NCBI GenBank assembly: GCA_029240815.1
Contig: JARDZO010000259.1
Span: forward strand, 1-7,940
Length of the DNA stretch: 7,940 nt
Direction of reading: 5' to 3'
Source: Brevibacillus sp.
GTDB lineage: Bacteria > Bacillota > Bacilli > Brevibacillales > Brevibacillaceae
Shown here one piece after another: positions 1 to 6,660 of the stretch. The notes under the pieces are model-generated. The model was not told the DNA's origin. It worked only from the letters and a program-made list of their open reading frames with translations, and ran no database searches. Every line of letters starts with the position of its first letter. Position 1 is the first letter of the stretch. A program made the translations under genes and the position numbers.

Positions 1-1105
1 GTCGCAAGTGCAAGTAAGCACTATAGAACAGCCATACGATGAGTGCCCAAACTTCTTTCGGATCCCATCCCCAGAAACGCCCCCATGCTTCCTGCGCCCA
101 GATCATGGCGAAAATCAGTGCACCTAGCGTGAAGACGGGATAGCCAATACTGATCGCGCGGTAACTGATCTCATCCAACAGCTCTGGATCAATTCCGTCA
201 ACGGACGGCTGAAGGATCGCACCCAGACGTTTGCGGAAGATGAGACGCAAGACCCCGTACAGAACCACACCCGTAATAACAGACCACAGCATCGTGTTCA
301 ATTTACGGGCTGCATCCTTCCCTTCCATCCAGGAAGGAGCGGTAAACAGTGGTGACATCGGTCCTTCCTTGATAATCGTAGAGTCTGCTGGAGCGACGAT
401 GGCCGGCATCGTGTATTCAGCTTGCTGCTTTTCCATCTGCCCCATTGCATTTTTCGTTTCTTTGTTCATTTCAAAGACGGTCTTTTGATCCAAACGGGCA
501 AATGTAGATTCCATCCCGATAAAGCCAACCAGCATTAGTACTACGGCGAGAACAACTTCCAGCCATTTCGTGCTTCTGGTAGAAACATTTTGCGGCACGG
601 TACGGATCAGGTACATCAATCCGGCAGCAAAGCCTACTGCCAAAATCCCCTCACCCAGTGCTGCAGTTGTCACATGGATATGCAGCCAGTAGCTTTGCAA
701 GGACGGAATCAACGGAGTAACTTCTGCCGGGAATACATAGGAGTACGCCAACATGATCACGCCTAGCGGTAATACGAAAGCCCCGATCACGGTGAGCTTG
801 TAGATCCTGTAAATAATCAGATAGGCAAGAATAATACAGAAGTCCAAGAATGCCATGAACTCAAACATATTACTGGTCGGGCTATGTCCGCCTCCGATCC
901 AGCGCGTCACTACATAACCGGTCTGAGCGATAAAGCCAATGACCGCCAGCCAGTAGGCGATTCGTCCAAAACGCATTTCATGTTGCTTGGGGTCGCGCCC
1001 CGCCCAGTTCTTCCCCGTCATTGCTACGACGAAAACGATGGACGAGAGCACGTAGAGCAGAAACGCGATATCCAATAACCAGTCACTCAATTGGATGTAC
1101 TGCAC
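1..1105 (-). CDS. resC: ResC/CcsA-type cytochrome c haem lyase subunit (3' end cut by window)
   Basis: Polytopic membrane protein that, with ResB, carries haem across the membrane and attaches it to apocytochrome c on the outer face (system II, CcsA/CcmC-like family). The open frame runs 368 codons from a GTG and continues past the left edge. The hallmark haem-binding WWD motif is at residues 341-351 (WG.FWGWDPKE). Candidate haem-ligand histidines are H74 in GGGHSPTSNMFEF, H142/H144 in LHIHVTTA, and H366 in YLHLR. Several hydrophobic helices alternate with short loops, plus an unusually long polar segment at about 198-268. The GTG start is chosen because an AGGAGG at 1115-1120 lies 9 bases upstream; the nearby ATG (revcomp of 1108-1110) opens a different frame that stops after eight codons. 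It lies 23 bases after resB, so it is surely co-transcribed with it. B. subtilis ResC is about 390 residues, so I infer only about 20-40 C-terminal residues are missing. Confidence 0.95.
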   Translation of the reverse strand, partial: MQYIQLSDWLLDIAFLLYVLSSIVFVVAMTGKNWAGRDPKQHEMRFGRIAYWLAVIGFIAQTGYVVTRWIGGGHSPTSNMFEFMAFLDFCIILAYLIIYRIYKLTVIGAFVLPLGVIMLAYSYVFPAEVTPLIPSLQSYWLHIHVTTAALGEGILAVGFAAGLMYLIRTVPQNVSTRSTKWLEVVLAVVLMLVGFIGMESTFARLDQKTVFEMNKETKNAMGQMEKQQAEYTMPAIVAPADSTIIKEGPMSPLFTAPSWMEGKDAARKLNTMLWSVITGVVLYGVLRLIFRKRLGAILQPSVDGIDPELLDEISYRAISIGYPVFTLGALIFAMIWAQEAWGRFWGWDPKEVWALIVWLFYSAYLHLR

Positions 1106-1128
1106 ACATGTGTCCCTCCTTGAAGCTA

Positions 1129-2757
1129 TTACGCCTTTGTTTTTTCTTCGATAGTCAATGGCAACTTCGTCTGTTCGATGAGCCAGTCGACTTCTCTGCG
1201 CAATCCAAACCAGTTTTTATTGGTATGTCCTGCCAGCAGGACGTTATCTTCCTGGAACTGAACCCAAATGCGTCTGTGTTGCCAGAATAAGCCCATCGTT
1301 ACCCCGATCATGAATATGAACGAGCCGAAGTAGATCAATGGTACCGCTTTATCCATTCGCACATTTAACCCTGTGATGTCGATCAAGTCAGGTTTTCTGA
1401 TGACAAGGCCATATCGCGGATCGGTTTTCTGGGTGATTACCGAACCCTCCACGTACACCATTTTCTCACTGATCGTCCCGTTCTCTCCCAGGATCTCCAT
1501 CGCTACCATCGGGTTCTTAGGCAGATTCGTTTGAGTCGCCGGCTTGCCGTCTTTCCCCATAATAAAATCAGGGAAGTAGTCAAGCGTACGGACTTTGATT
1601 CCATTGCCGAGATCCTGTTCTTTTGGCGGGTTGTACAGATCGATCTTGATTAGTCCCAACTCTTTGTTTCCGTTCTTCAGATCCACCAAGTTGAAATTAA
1701 GAGCACCTAGCTGCATTTCTTGAACTCCTGATTGATAGAGGTAGAGACTCTCATGCTCCATCGGATGGTTCACCACGATTGGCCCGCTCTGCACTTCAAT
1801 CAATTCTGGCTTCGCACCAGGCAGCTCGTCGTTTTTGTTTACGTACAATACGGCATCGGTCTGAAAGCTCTTTGGAATGACTCCGCCTTTTAAATCCAGT
1901 TGTTCAGGCATTTCACTCTCTGACCAGTATTCTGTATGGTACGAAACGTTTTTGACGTAATACGGCGTATTGGGAATCGCTACCGTTTGTCCTTCCCTTA
2001 CCCAGACGTATTCATCCATGAAGAAACCAGGAATACTGCGCATCAGTACACCAACCAAAAACAGAATCAAACCGATATGGTTGATGTACGGACCCCAACG
2101 GCTAAACCGACCTTTTTCTGCCATCAAAGCACGATCGGTCGAAAAGATCCGATACCCTTTCTTCCGAAGGATTTGCGCGGCAGTTCCAAGCAACTCTTCT
2201 TGACTGGAACCCTCAGACATAGGTCCTTCTGCAAACAGCTTTTGTCCCTTCAAAAAGGATTTGTGCTGATTGAGTCGCGGCTTTGTAAGCGCTTTGTATA
2301 ACGGAATGACACGGTCGAGACTACAGATCACCAAAGATGTCCCAAGCATGACCAAAAGCGTCACAAACCACCAGGAAGAATACAAATTGTGAAAGCCTAA
2401 ACCATAGTAAATCGTACCCAGCTGACCGTATGTCTCCGTATAGAAACGGGCAACGTCCGGCTCAGTTGGCACAGGTACAGGTATGTACTGCTGTTGCGGG
2501 AAGATCGTTCCCACAGCAGATGCTATTAAAATGACAATAATGATACTGATTGCAATTTTGACAGATGAAAACCAGTTCCAGACTCGGTCAATTACTTTTT
2601 TCGTATAGGTCTGGGAACGGCGCGCCATCCCTTCATAGCGCATATCCGGAAATGCTGTCTGCTCCACTAGTTCAATGTCTAGCGGCTTACCGCAAGATTC
2701 GCAGAGCAGCGTCCCAACGGGATTGGTATGTCCACATTCACATTTTCGCTGATCCAT
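1129..2757 (-). CDS. resB: ResB/Ccs1 cytochrome c biogenesis protein
   Basis: Membrane partner of ResC in system II cytochrome c assembly; thought to form the haem channel/ligase and bind the apocytochrome. 542 residues, matching the length I recall for B. subtilis ResB. A cytoplasmic zinc-ribbon-like head comes first (C6, C8, C19, C22; CECG...CESCG). Transmembrane segments follow at about 67-86, 129-148, 224-240 and 471-491. H227 in YINHIGLILFLVG is a conserved-looking histidine at the third helix. A large extracytoplasmic domain fills about 245-470, and the C-terminus is a cytoplasmic tail of about 50 residues. A longer reading from a GTG at 2769 would add four residues and abut the resA stop codon, but it has no ribosome binding site; the ATG at 2757 has GTGAGG six bases upstream. 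It starts 12 bases after resA and is followed 23 bases later by resC, so the three form one operon. Confidence 0.96.
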   Translation of the reverse strand: MDQRKCECGHTNPVGTLLCESCGKPLDIELVEQTAFPDMRYEGMARRSQTYTKKVIDRVWNWFSSVKIAISIIIVILIASAVGTIFPQQQYIPVPVPTEPDVARFYTETYGQLGTIYYGLGFHNLYSSWWFVTLLVMLGTSLVICSLDRVIPLYKALTKPRLNQHKSFLKGQKLFAEGPMSEGSSQEELLGTAAQILRKKGYRIFSTDRALMAEKGRFSRWGPYINHIGLILFLVGVLMRSIPGFFMDEYVWVREGQTVAIPNTPYYVKNVSYHTEYWSESEMPEQLDLKGGVIPKSFQTDAVLYVNKNDELPGAKPELIEVQSGPIVVNHPMEHESLYLYQSGVQEMQLGALNFNLVDLKNGNKELGLIKIDLYNPPKEQDLGNGIKVRTLDYFPDFIMGKDGKPATQTNLPKNPMVAMEILGENGTISEKMVYVEGSVITQKTDPRYGLVIRKPDLIDITGLNVRMDKAVPLIYFGSFIFMIGVTMGLFWQHRRIWVQFQEDNVLLAGHTNKNWFGLRREVDWLIEQTKLPLTIEEKTKA

Positions 2758-2769
2758 ATTGATCCTCAC

Positions 2770-3294
2770 TTACGGCAAGATTTTCTTCACTTTTTCTGAG
2801 ATCATGGCTTCATTTAATTGACCAATGAAGATTTCTTCTACATCCCCATCCGGCGAGATGAAAAATGTAGTCGGGATCGGTCCTATTCGATACAGCTTGG
2901 TAATCTGGGAATCGCTGTCCAAGAGAATCGGAAAGTTGACTCCAAATTGTTTAATGAATGGTTCGACGGCAACAGGCGACTCGCCAATATTGACGCCGAG
3001 CACGACCAGTCCCTTATCTTTAAACTGGTTGTATTGCTGCTGCAAGGCCGGCATTTCCTTTTTACAGGGCTCACACCAAGTTCCCCAGAAGTTAAGGATG
3101 ACTCCTTTACCCTTCAAGTCACCTAGAGCTATTTCAGGTCCATTCAATTGCTGCAAGCTGAAATTCGGTGCAGCTCTCCCTACTTTCACAGCATTTGGGT
3201 CCTTAACAAAGCTGGAATAGAGAGCAAAGACAAGTGCCACGAGCAAGAGACCTAATACGGCGACTCGGATGTATGTACGATTGCTTTTGTTCAT
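2770..3294 (-). CDS. resA: ResA, membrane-anchored extracytoplasmic thiol-disulfide oxidoreductase
   Basis: Thioredoxin-fold reductase that keeps the CXXCH cysteines of apocytochrome c reduced so that ResBC can attach haem; its electrons normally come from CcdA. 174 residues. An uncleaved signal anchor spans about 10-28. The TlpA/AhpC-TSA-like fold starts at about 37 (VGRAAPNF). The active site WCEPC has C74 and C77, with E80 just after it, E105 in VNIGE and the cis-proline P141 in GPIPTTFF. These residues fall at the same numbers I recall for B. subtilis ResA, where CEPC and E80 tune substrate choice. The ATG has GGGAG about 10 bases upstream. It is the first gene of the res cluster, 110 bases beyond rluB, with a candidate regulated promoter in the gap. 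A generic TlpA/StoA-type thioredoxin is the alternative, but the resBC neighbours settle the identity. Confidence 0.97.
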   Translation of the reverse strand: MNKSNRTYIRVAVLGLLLVALVFALYSSFVKDPNAVKVGRAAPNFSLQQLNGPEIALGDLKGKGVILNFWGTWCEPCKKEMPALQQQYNQFKDKGLVVLGVNIGESPVAVEPFIKQFGVNFPILLDSDSQITKLYRIGPIPTTFFISPDGDVEEIFIGQLNEAMISEKVKKILP

Positions 3295-3346
3295 GTTGCC
3301 CTAACTCCCATCTACTACTAATAGAATTGCAACGTTTTTCCTTTCT

Positions 3347-3375
3347 ATTATAGCGTTCCTAGTTTTTCCGGCAGC
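3347..3375 (-). promoter_or_regulatory. Candidate promoter of the resABC operon
   Basis: On the minus strand a perfect TATAAT lies at 3347-3352, about 52 bases before the resA ATG. The hexamer 17 bases upstream (3370-3375) reads GCTGCC and does not resemble TTGACA. A good -10 with a poor -35 suggests a promoter that depends on an activator. In B. subtilis the operon is activated by ResD and PhoP, so such dependence would fit. The start of transcription would be near 3340. Confidence 0.5.
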
Positions 3376-3385
3376 GTCTAACTTA

Positions 3386-3401
3386 TGAACAGATTTTGAA
3401 C
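3386..3401 (-). promoter_or_regulatory. Direct repeat with 11-base phase, possible response-regulator site
   Basis: On the minus strand GTTCA occurs twice, at 3397-3401 and 3386-3390, with identical positions 11 bases apart. If transcription starts near 3340 the repeat covers about -46 to -61, where OmpR-family activators such as ResD or PhoP bind as tandem dimers. The half-site does not clearly match either published consensus as I recall it, and a five-base repeat can arise by chance. Confidence 0.25.
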
Positions 3402-3404
3402 GAA

Positions 3405-4154
3405 TCAATGAGAGCGCGGTCTGCTCTTCCGATTCTGGACGAGTCCTTGCTTCAGTTTCTCCACTTCCATACTCGTCAGCGGACGGTATTGTCCCGGCTG
3501 TAATCCTTCCAGTGTCAAAAAGCCCAGTCGGATACGCTCCAGGGTGATGACCGGGTGACCGATTGCGTCACACATTCGTCGAACCTGCCTGTTTCGGCCT
3601 TCGTGAATCGTTAGTTCTACCAACGCCTTTTCCTTTGTCGGGGTAGACTTCAACAATCTGGCTTCTCCAGGCGAAGTCAACCCGTCTTCCAGCTGAATTC
3701 CCGTAGCCAGCTTCTTCACCTTATCCAGACTAGGCACTCCTCTCACCCAGGCACGATACACTTTATCGATCTCATAGCTGGGGTGTGCCAGTCGATTCGC
3801 CAGCTCGCCATCATTGGTCAATAAAAGCAGGCCGGAAGTGTCGTAATCCAGACGTCCTACCGGATATACCCGCTCTTTGATTCCTTTTAACAGGTCAGTA
3901 ACAACGCGCCGACCACGTGGGTCTGAGACACTAGTGATGACGCCTGTAGGCTTGTATAGCATCAGGTAGACATGTTGCTCAGTACGAATCGGTCGACCAT
4001 TCACCAAAATCTTGTCAACCTGCGGGTCAACCCTTGTACCCAATTCTCGTACCACTTTGCCATTTACTTGGACGTTCCCTTGTACGATCAACTCTTCACA
4101 ATGGCGACGAGAGGCGACTCCTGCGTGTGCCAGTACCTTTTGTAAACGTTCCAT
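3405..4154 (-). CDS. rluB: 23S rRNA pseudouridine synthase, RluB family
   Basis: Isomerises a uridine in helix 93 of 23S rRNA (position 2605 in E. coli numbering) to pseudouridine near the peptidyl-transferase centre. 249 residues. An S4 RNA-binding domain covers about 1-60 (MERLQKVLAHAGVASRRHCE...VNGK). The RsuA/RluB catalytic domain follows, with the motif GRLDYDTSGLLLLTNDG at 100-116; D103 is the catalytic aspartate. The C-terminal motif EGRNRQVRRMCDAIGHPV is intact, and the protein ends in a short basic tail. The ATG at 4154 is preceded by AGAGGTGATC, an almost complete match to the 16S 3' end, 8 bases away. RluE and RsuA are related alternatives, but the S4 domain and the place between spmB and resA match the RluB gene (ypuL) of B. 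subtilis. It has its own candidate promoter, and no terminator is visible between it and resA. Confidence 0.95.
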   Translation of the reverse strand: MERLQKVLAHAGVASRRHCEELIVQGNVQVNGKVVRELGTRVDPQVDKILVNGRPIRTEQHVYLMLYKPTGVITSVSDPRGRRVVTDLLKGIKERVYPVGRLDYDTSGLLLLTNDGELANRLAHPSYEIDKVYRAWVRGVPSLDKVKKLATGIQLEDGLTSPGEARLLKSTPTKEKALVELTIHEGRNRQVRRMCDAIGHPVITLERIRLGFLTLEGLQPGQYRPLTSMEVEKLKQGLVQNRKSRPRSH

Positions 4155-4174
4155 CCATGGATCACCTCTACAAC

Positions 4175-4203
4175 ATCATACCCATTCTTACCAGTGTGGA
4201 CAA
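4175..4203 (-). promoter_or_regulatory. Candidate sigma-A promoter for rluB
   Basis: On the minus strand TTGTCC (4198-4203) and TATGAT (4175-4180) are separated by exactly 17 bases and lie just after the spmB terminator. Matches to TTGACA and TATAAT are 4/6 and 5/6. The expected start of transcription falls right at the rluB ribosome binding site, leaving a leader of only about 16-20 bases, which is short and is the main reason for doubt. Confidence 0.45.
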
Positions 4204-4212
4204 GAAAAAGGG

Positions 4213-4241
4213 AAAAACTTCCCCGTCGTGAGGAAGTTTTT
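4213..4241 (-). terminator. Rho-independent terminator of the dacB-spmA-spmB operon
   Basis: A perfect 10-base-pair inverted repeat (4213-4222 with 4232-4241, AAAAACTTCC/GGAAGTTTTT) encloses a 9-base loop. In the minus-strand transcript the stem ends in GGAAGTTTTT and is followed by CCCTTTTTCTTG, giving a U-rich tail. It begins about 20 bases after the spmB stop. The A/T runs on both sides might let it act in both directions, but no plus-strand gene approaches it. Confidence 0.8.
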
Positions 4242-4262
4242 CGGTATTCCGTATGCTATTTT

Positions 4263-4796
4263 TTACGAAAAGACGTATGTGACGATGAGCAGCGAGAAAA
4301 GTACGCCAGCCAGATCCGACCACAGACCTACCTTTAGTGCATAGGCGGAATTTCGAATCCCAACCGCTCCAAAGTAGACGGTTAAGACGTATAACGTCGT
4401 ATCGGTACTGCCTTGCATCGTCGCAGCAAGTCTACCGAGAAAAGAATCGGGGCCGTATTGCGCGATCAGGTCTGTCGCGATTGCCAGTGATCCAGTCCCC
4501 GTCAAAGGTCGTAACAAAGCAAGCGGAACCAGTTCTTCTGGAAAGTGCAGAAAATCAAGAACGGGTCTTATCATACCAAGAAGAAGTTCGAGTGCACCTG
4601 ATTCTCTGAACATGGTCACGGCTACCATCATGGCAATTAAGTGTGGGAGAATGCGGATGGTCGTCGTCAGCCCACCTTTTGCCCCGTCCACAAAGGTCTC
4701 ATATACAGGAATCTGCTTTCGCCAGCCGTAGAGCAGCACAAAAGCGATTGTAATGGGAATGGCCCAAAGAGAAATCAGGGATACCCATTGGTACAT
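4263..4796 (-). CDS. spmB: Spore maturation protein B (membrane, nucleoside-recognition/Gate family)
   Basis: Integral membrane protein needed, with SpmA, for full dehydration of the spore core and hence spore heat resistance; what it transports, if anything, is not settled. 177 residues. Hydrophobic helices occur at about 5-23, 50-65, 90-110, 133-146 and 158-175. Family-typical motifs are YETFVDGAKGG (32-42), LLRPLTGTGSLAIATDLI (94-111) and MQGSTDTTLYVLTVYFGAVG (127-146). It shares the GAK-G and ESGALELL elements with SpmA. The ATG has AGGGGG seven bases upstream, overlapping the TAG stop of spmA 11 bases away, so translation is probably coupled. A strong terminator follows. By analogy with B. 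subtilis it should be expressed in the mother cell under sigma-E with dacB. Confidence 0.95.
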   Translation of the reverse strand: MYQWVSLISLWAIPITIAFVLLYGWRKQIPVYETFVDGAKGGLTTTIRILPHLIAMMVAVTMFRESGALELLLGMIRPVLDFLHFPEELVPLALLRPLTGTGSLAIATDLIAQYGPDSFLGRLAATMQGSTDTTLYVLTVYFGAVGIRNSAYALKVGLWSDLAGVLFSLLIVTYVFS

Positions 4797-4807
4797 GCGG
4801 TTTCCCC

Positions 4808-5398
4808 CTATCTGTGACGTCTTGTATGGCGGTAACGGTACCAGCGATCAATGAGAAGTGCGACAATCGTAGCTCCAAAGGAAGAGAGCAATGTCGTTCC
4901 GACGATTTCCACCGGATTAACGGAGCCATATTGCATCCGGATCGCGATCATCGTTGTCGGAATAATGGTGATGCTCGCCGTATTAATGGCGAGCAATGTA
5001 CACATGGATGGTGAAGCGACCTGTTTGTCTGCATTCAGTTTTTGCAACTCTTCCATCGCCTTGAGCCCCATCGGCGTCGCTGCGTTTCCCAATCCCAAAA
5101 GGTTTGCGCTCATATTTGACAGGATGTACCCGATCGCAGGGTGCCCTTTTGGGACATCTGGGAACAACAATTGAATGATCGGAGATAATGCACGTGCCAG
5201 CAGCTCCAGCAATCCGGATTTTTCAGCGATGCGCATGAGTCCCATCCAGAAGGCGAGTATGCTCAAAAGACCAAAGCAGACCGTCACCCCTGTCTTGGCG
5301 CCTTCAAAGGCAGCCTGGTTGATGACTTCCATTCGTCCGTTGATTGCAGCCACCACAATGCTGATGACGATCAAGGCGAGCCAGATGACGTTAAGCAC
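4808..5398 (-). CDS. spmA: Spore maturation protein A (membrane, nucleoside-recognition/Gate family)
   Basis: Membrane protein acting with SpmB in the final dehydration of the spore core. 196 residues. Hydrophobic helices are at about 2-19, 36-57, 86-104, 132-152 and 164-183. Characteristic motifs are FEGAKTGVTVCFGLLS (31-46), SNMSANLLGLGNAATPMG (94-111) and INTASITIIPTTMIAIRMQ (138-156). The C-terminus is strongly basic (DRWYRYRHTRRHR), suggesting a cytoplasmic end. The start is a GTG at 5398 inside the last codons of dacB (8-base overlap), with GGAGG eight bases upstream within the dacB coding sequence; no in-frame ATG fits better. The overlap with dacB and the 11-base gap to spmB make a three-gene sporulation operon. 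Confidence 0.95.
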   Translation of the reverse strand: MLNVIWLALIVISIVVAAINGRMEVINQAAFEGAKTGVTVCFGLLSILAFWMGLMRIAEKSGLLELLARALSPIIQLLFPDVPKGHPAIGYILSNMSANLLGLGNAATPMGLKAMEELQKLNADKQVASPSMCTLLAINTASITIIPTTMIAIRMQYGSVNPVEIVGTTLLSSFGATIVALLIDRWYRYRHTRRHR

Positions 5399-6563
5399 TC
5401 CACAGCCCTCCCGCCACTATCTCCCAAAAGTTATGCCAGAACGCACTGCCGCTGGCTTGCAGTTGGGTCGATGTGGGCGAATCCACGTTAACCAATAACG
5501 GTACCTGGCCGATCATGTCTTCTTTCAAGTATATCTGCATAAATCCGACCAGCTTGCCGTCCATTTTTCCATGAATGATGGATTCTCCTAACACGATGCG
5601 CTTGTGAACATCATCCGCTTCAGATTGCTGTAAAGGATAGCGAAACGCGTTCATGGTAACAAGATGAGTGCCCGCTTCCAAGGTGACAGGTGTATCCGGC
5701 TTCACATTTTCTTTTTGACTCACGATTTCTTTCATTGCGAAGTTGGCGAAGCCCCAGTCCATCAGTTTGGCTGAGTCGTTCCAGTCATCCGAGGCGTTTA
5801 ATGTGATCGTCGCCAGTTGCCTCCCGTCACGTGTGGCTGAGGATGCCAGACAGCGCTTCGCCAGCTTGGTATAGCCAGTCTTTACGCCATCCGCTCCGTT
5901 GTACAGGTGAAGCATTTTGTTTTTATTGAGCAATCGTCTGTCCCATTGCTCACCTTCCCACGAAATGTCCTTTACCTTTGTGGAAACGATTTGCCGGAAC
6001 ACGGGATTACGCAATGCATAGGCAGAAAGTTTCACCATATCCTCTGCAGTGGAATAGTGCATATTGCTGTCATCGAGCCCGTGCGGATTGGTAAAATTCG
6101 TATGATTCATTCCTATCAAAGCGGCTTTTTCATTCATCATGTACACAAAACCAGGCAGTGACCCTCCTATATGTGTCGCAATCGTCACGGCTGCATCATT
6201 TCCGGAGCGCAGCATCAAGCCATACAACAACTCTTCTAACGTCAGTTTTTCATTTTTTTTCAAGTAAATAGAGGAGCCTTCGACACCGACTGCCTCTGGC
6301 GGCACCGTCACTGCCTCATTCAATTTTCCACTTTCGATGGCCACGATCGCCGTCATCGTCTTGGTCAGACTGGCAATCCTCATTTTTTTCGTCCCATTCT
6401 TTGCGTACAGGATCCGCCCACTCGCCACGTCGATCAGCGCTGCACTTTCCGCAGACAATCCTGGAGGTGATGCAGCTGCTCTGGCATCAGTAGCAGGCAA
6501 CAATAGTACCTGTATAAAAAGAAAAACGACGAGCACGCCGGACAATAATTTTCGCACTTTCAT
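5391..6563 (-). CDS. dacB: Serine-type D-Ala-D-Ala carboxypeptidase (sporulation PBP5*, S11 family)
   Basis: Removes the terminal D-alanine from peptidoglycan pentapeptides; the orthologue in this location in B. subtilis acts in the forming spore cortex and limits its cross-linking. 390 residues from the ATG at 6563, chosen because GGGGAGG lies six bases upstream and a signal peptide follows at once (KVRK, hydrophobic 7-23, likely cleavage after ARA or AAA near 29-31). Upstream in-frame starts at 6611 and 6575 would bury the signal peptide. The catalytic triad motifs are complete: S65-L-T-K68, S120-G-N122 and K228-T-G230. The C-terminal beta-rich PBP5_C domain spans about 275-360, and the last 25 residues (with AFWHNFWEIVAGGLW) look like an amphipathic membrane anchor. 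DacF and DacA are close paralogues; the assignment to dacB rests on the overlap with spmA. Confidence 0.9.
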   Translation of the reverse strand: MKVRKLLSGVLVVFLFIQVLLLPATDARAAASPPGLSAESAALIDVASGRILYAKNGTKKMRIASLTKTMTAIVAIESGKLNEAVTVPPEAVGVEGSSIYLKKNEKLTLEELLYGLMLRSGNDAAVTIATHIGGSLPGFVYMMNEKAALIGMNHTNFTNPHGLDDSNMHYSTAEDMVKLSAYALRNPVFRQIVSTKVKDISWEGEQWDRRLLNKNKMLHLYNGADGVKTGYTKLAKRCLASSATRDGRQLATITLNASDDWNDSAKLMDWGFANFAMKEIVSQKENVKPDTPVTLEAGTHLVTMNAFRYPLQQSEADDVHKRIVLGESIIHGKMDGKLVGFMQIYLKEDMIGQVPLLVNVDSPTSTQLQASGSAFWHNFWEIVAGGLWSA

Positions 6564-6584
6564 AAACGTCCTCCCCATTACAAA

Positions 6585-6608
6585 GTACAACGATGCACAG
6601 GTTTGTAC
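6585..6608. repeat. 24-base imperfect palindrome upstream of dacB
   Basis: Perfect 6-base arms GTACAA (6585-6590) and TTGTAC (6603-6608) surround a 12-base centre that also holds symmetric TG/CA pairs. It lies 22 bases upstream of the dacB ATG, in the 97-base gap after scpB. It could be an operator or a leader hairpin. No regulator is recognised, and the arms are short. Confidence 0.3.
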
Positions 6609-6660
6609 CATGTATATGGGGACGAGTCGTCTGTTAGTACGAAAAACTGTCCCAACATGT

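Noticed and set aside
1936..2301. Plus-strand open frame of 121 codons inside resB
   Set aside because: It is antisense to a complete, well-conserved resB frame, and its product shows no domain, plausible composition or ribosome binding site. The same applies to the other plus-strand frames, such as 231-488 inside resC, 2825-3220 inside resA and 4012-4344 across rluB/spmB.
3327..3340. Possible cre (CcpA) site just downstream of the resA -10 box
   Set aside because: The central AAACG and T are present, but about four of the fixed consensus positions mismatch, including both outer pairs on one side; too weak to list.
6564..6611. Longer dacB reading from an ATG at 6611 (16 extra residues)
   Set aside because: It would place polar and mixed residues ahead of a typical signal peptide, and it lacks a ribosome binding site; the ATG at 6563 has a strong one.
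6600..6622. Sigma-E or sigma-K promoter for dacB around the CATATACAT stretch
   Set aside because: The -10-like piece is partial and no acceptable -35 element sits at 13-15 bases (sigma-E) or 16-17 bases (sigma-K); a weight-matrix scan would be needed.
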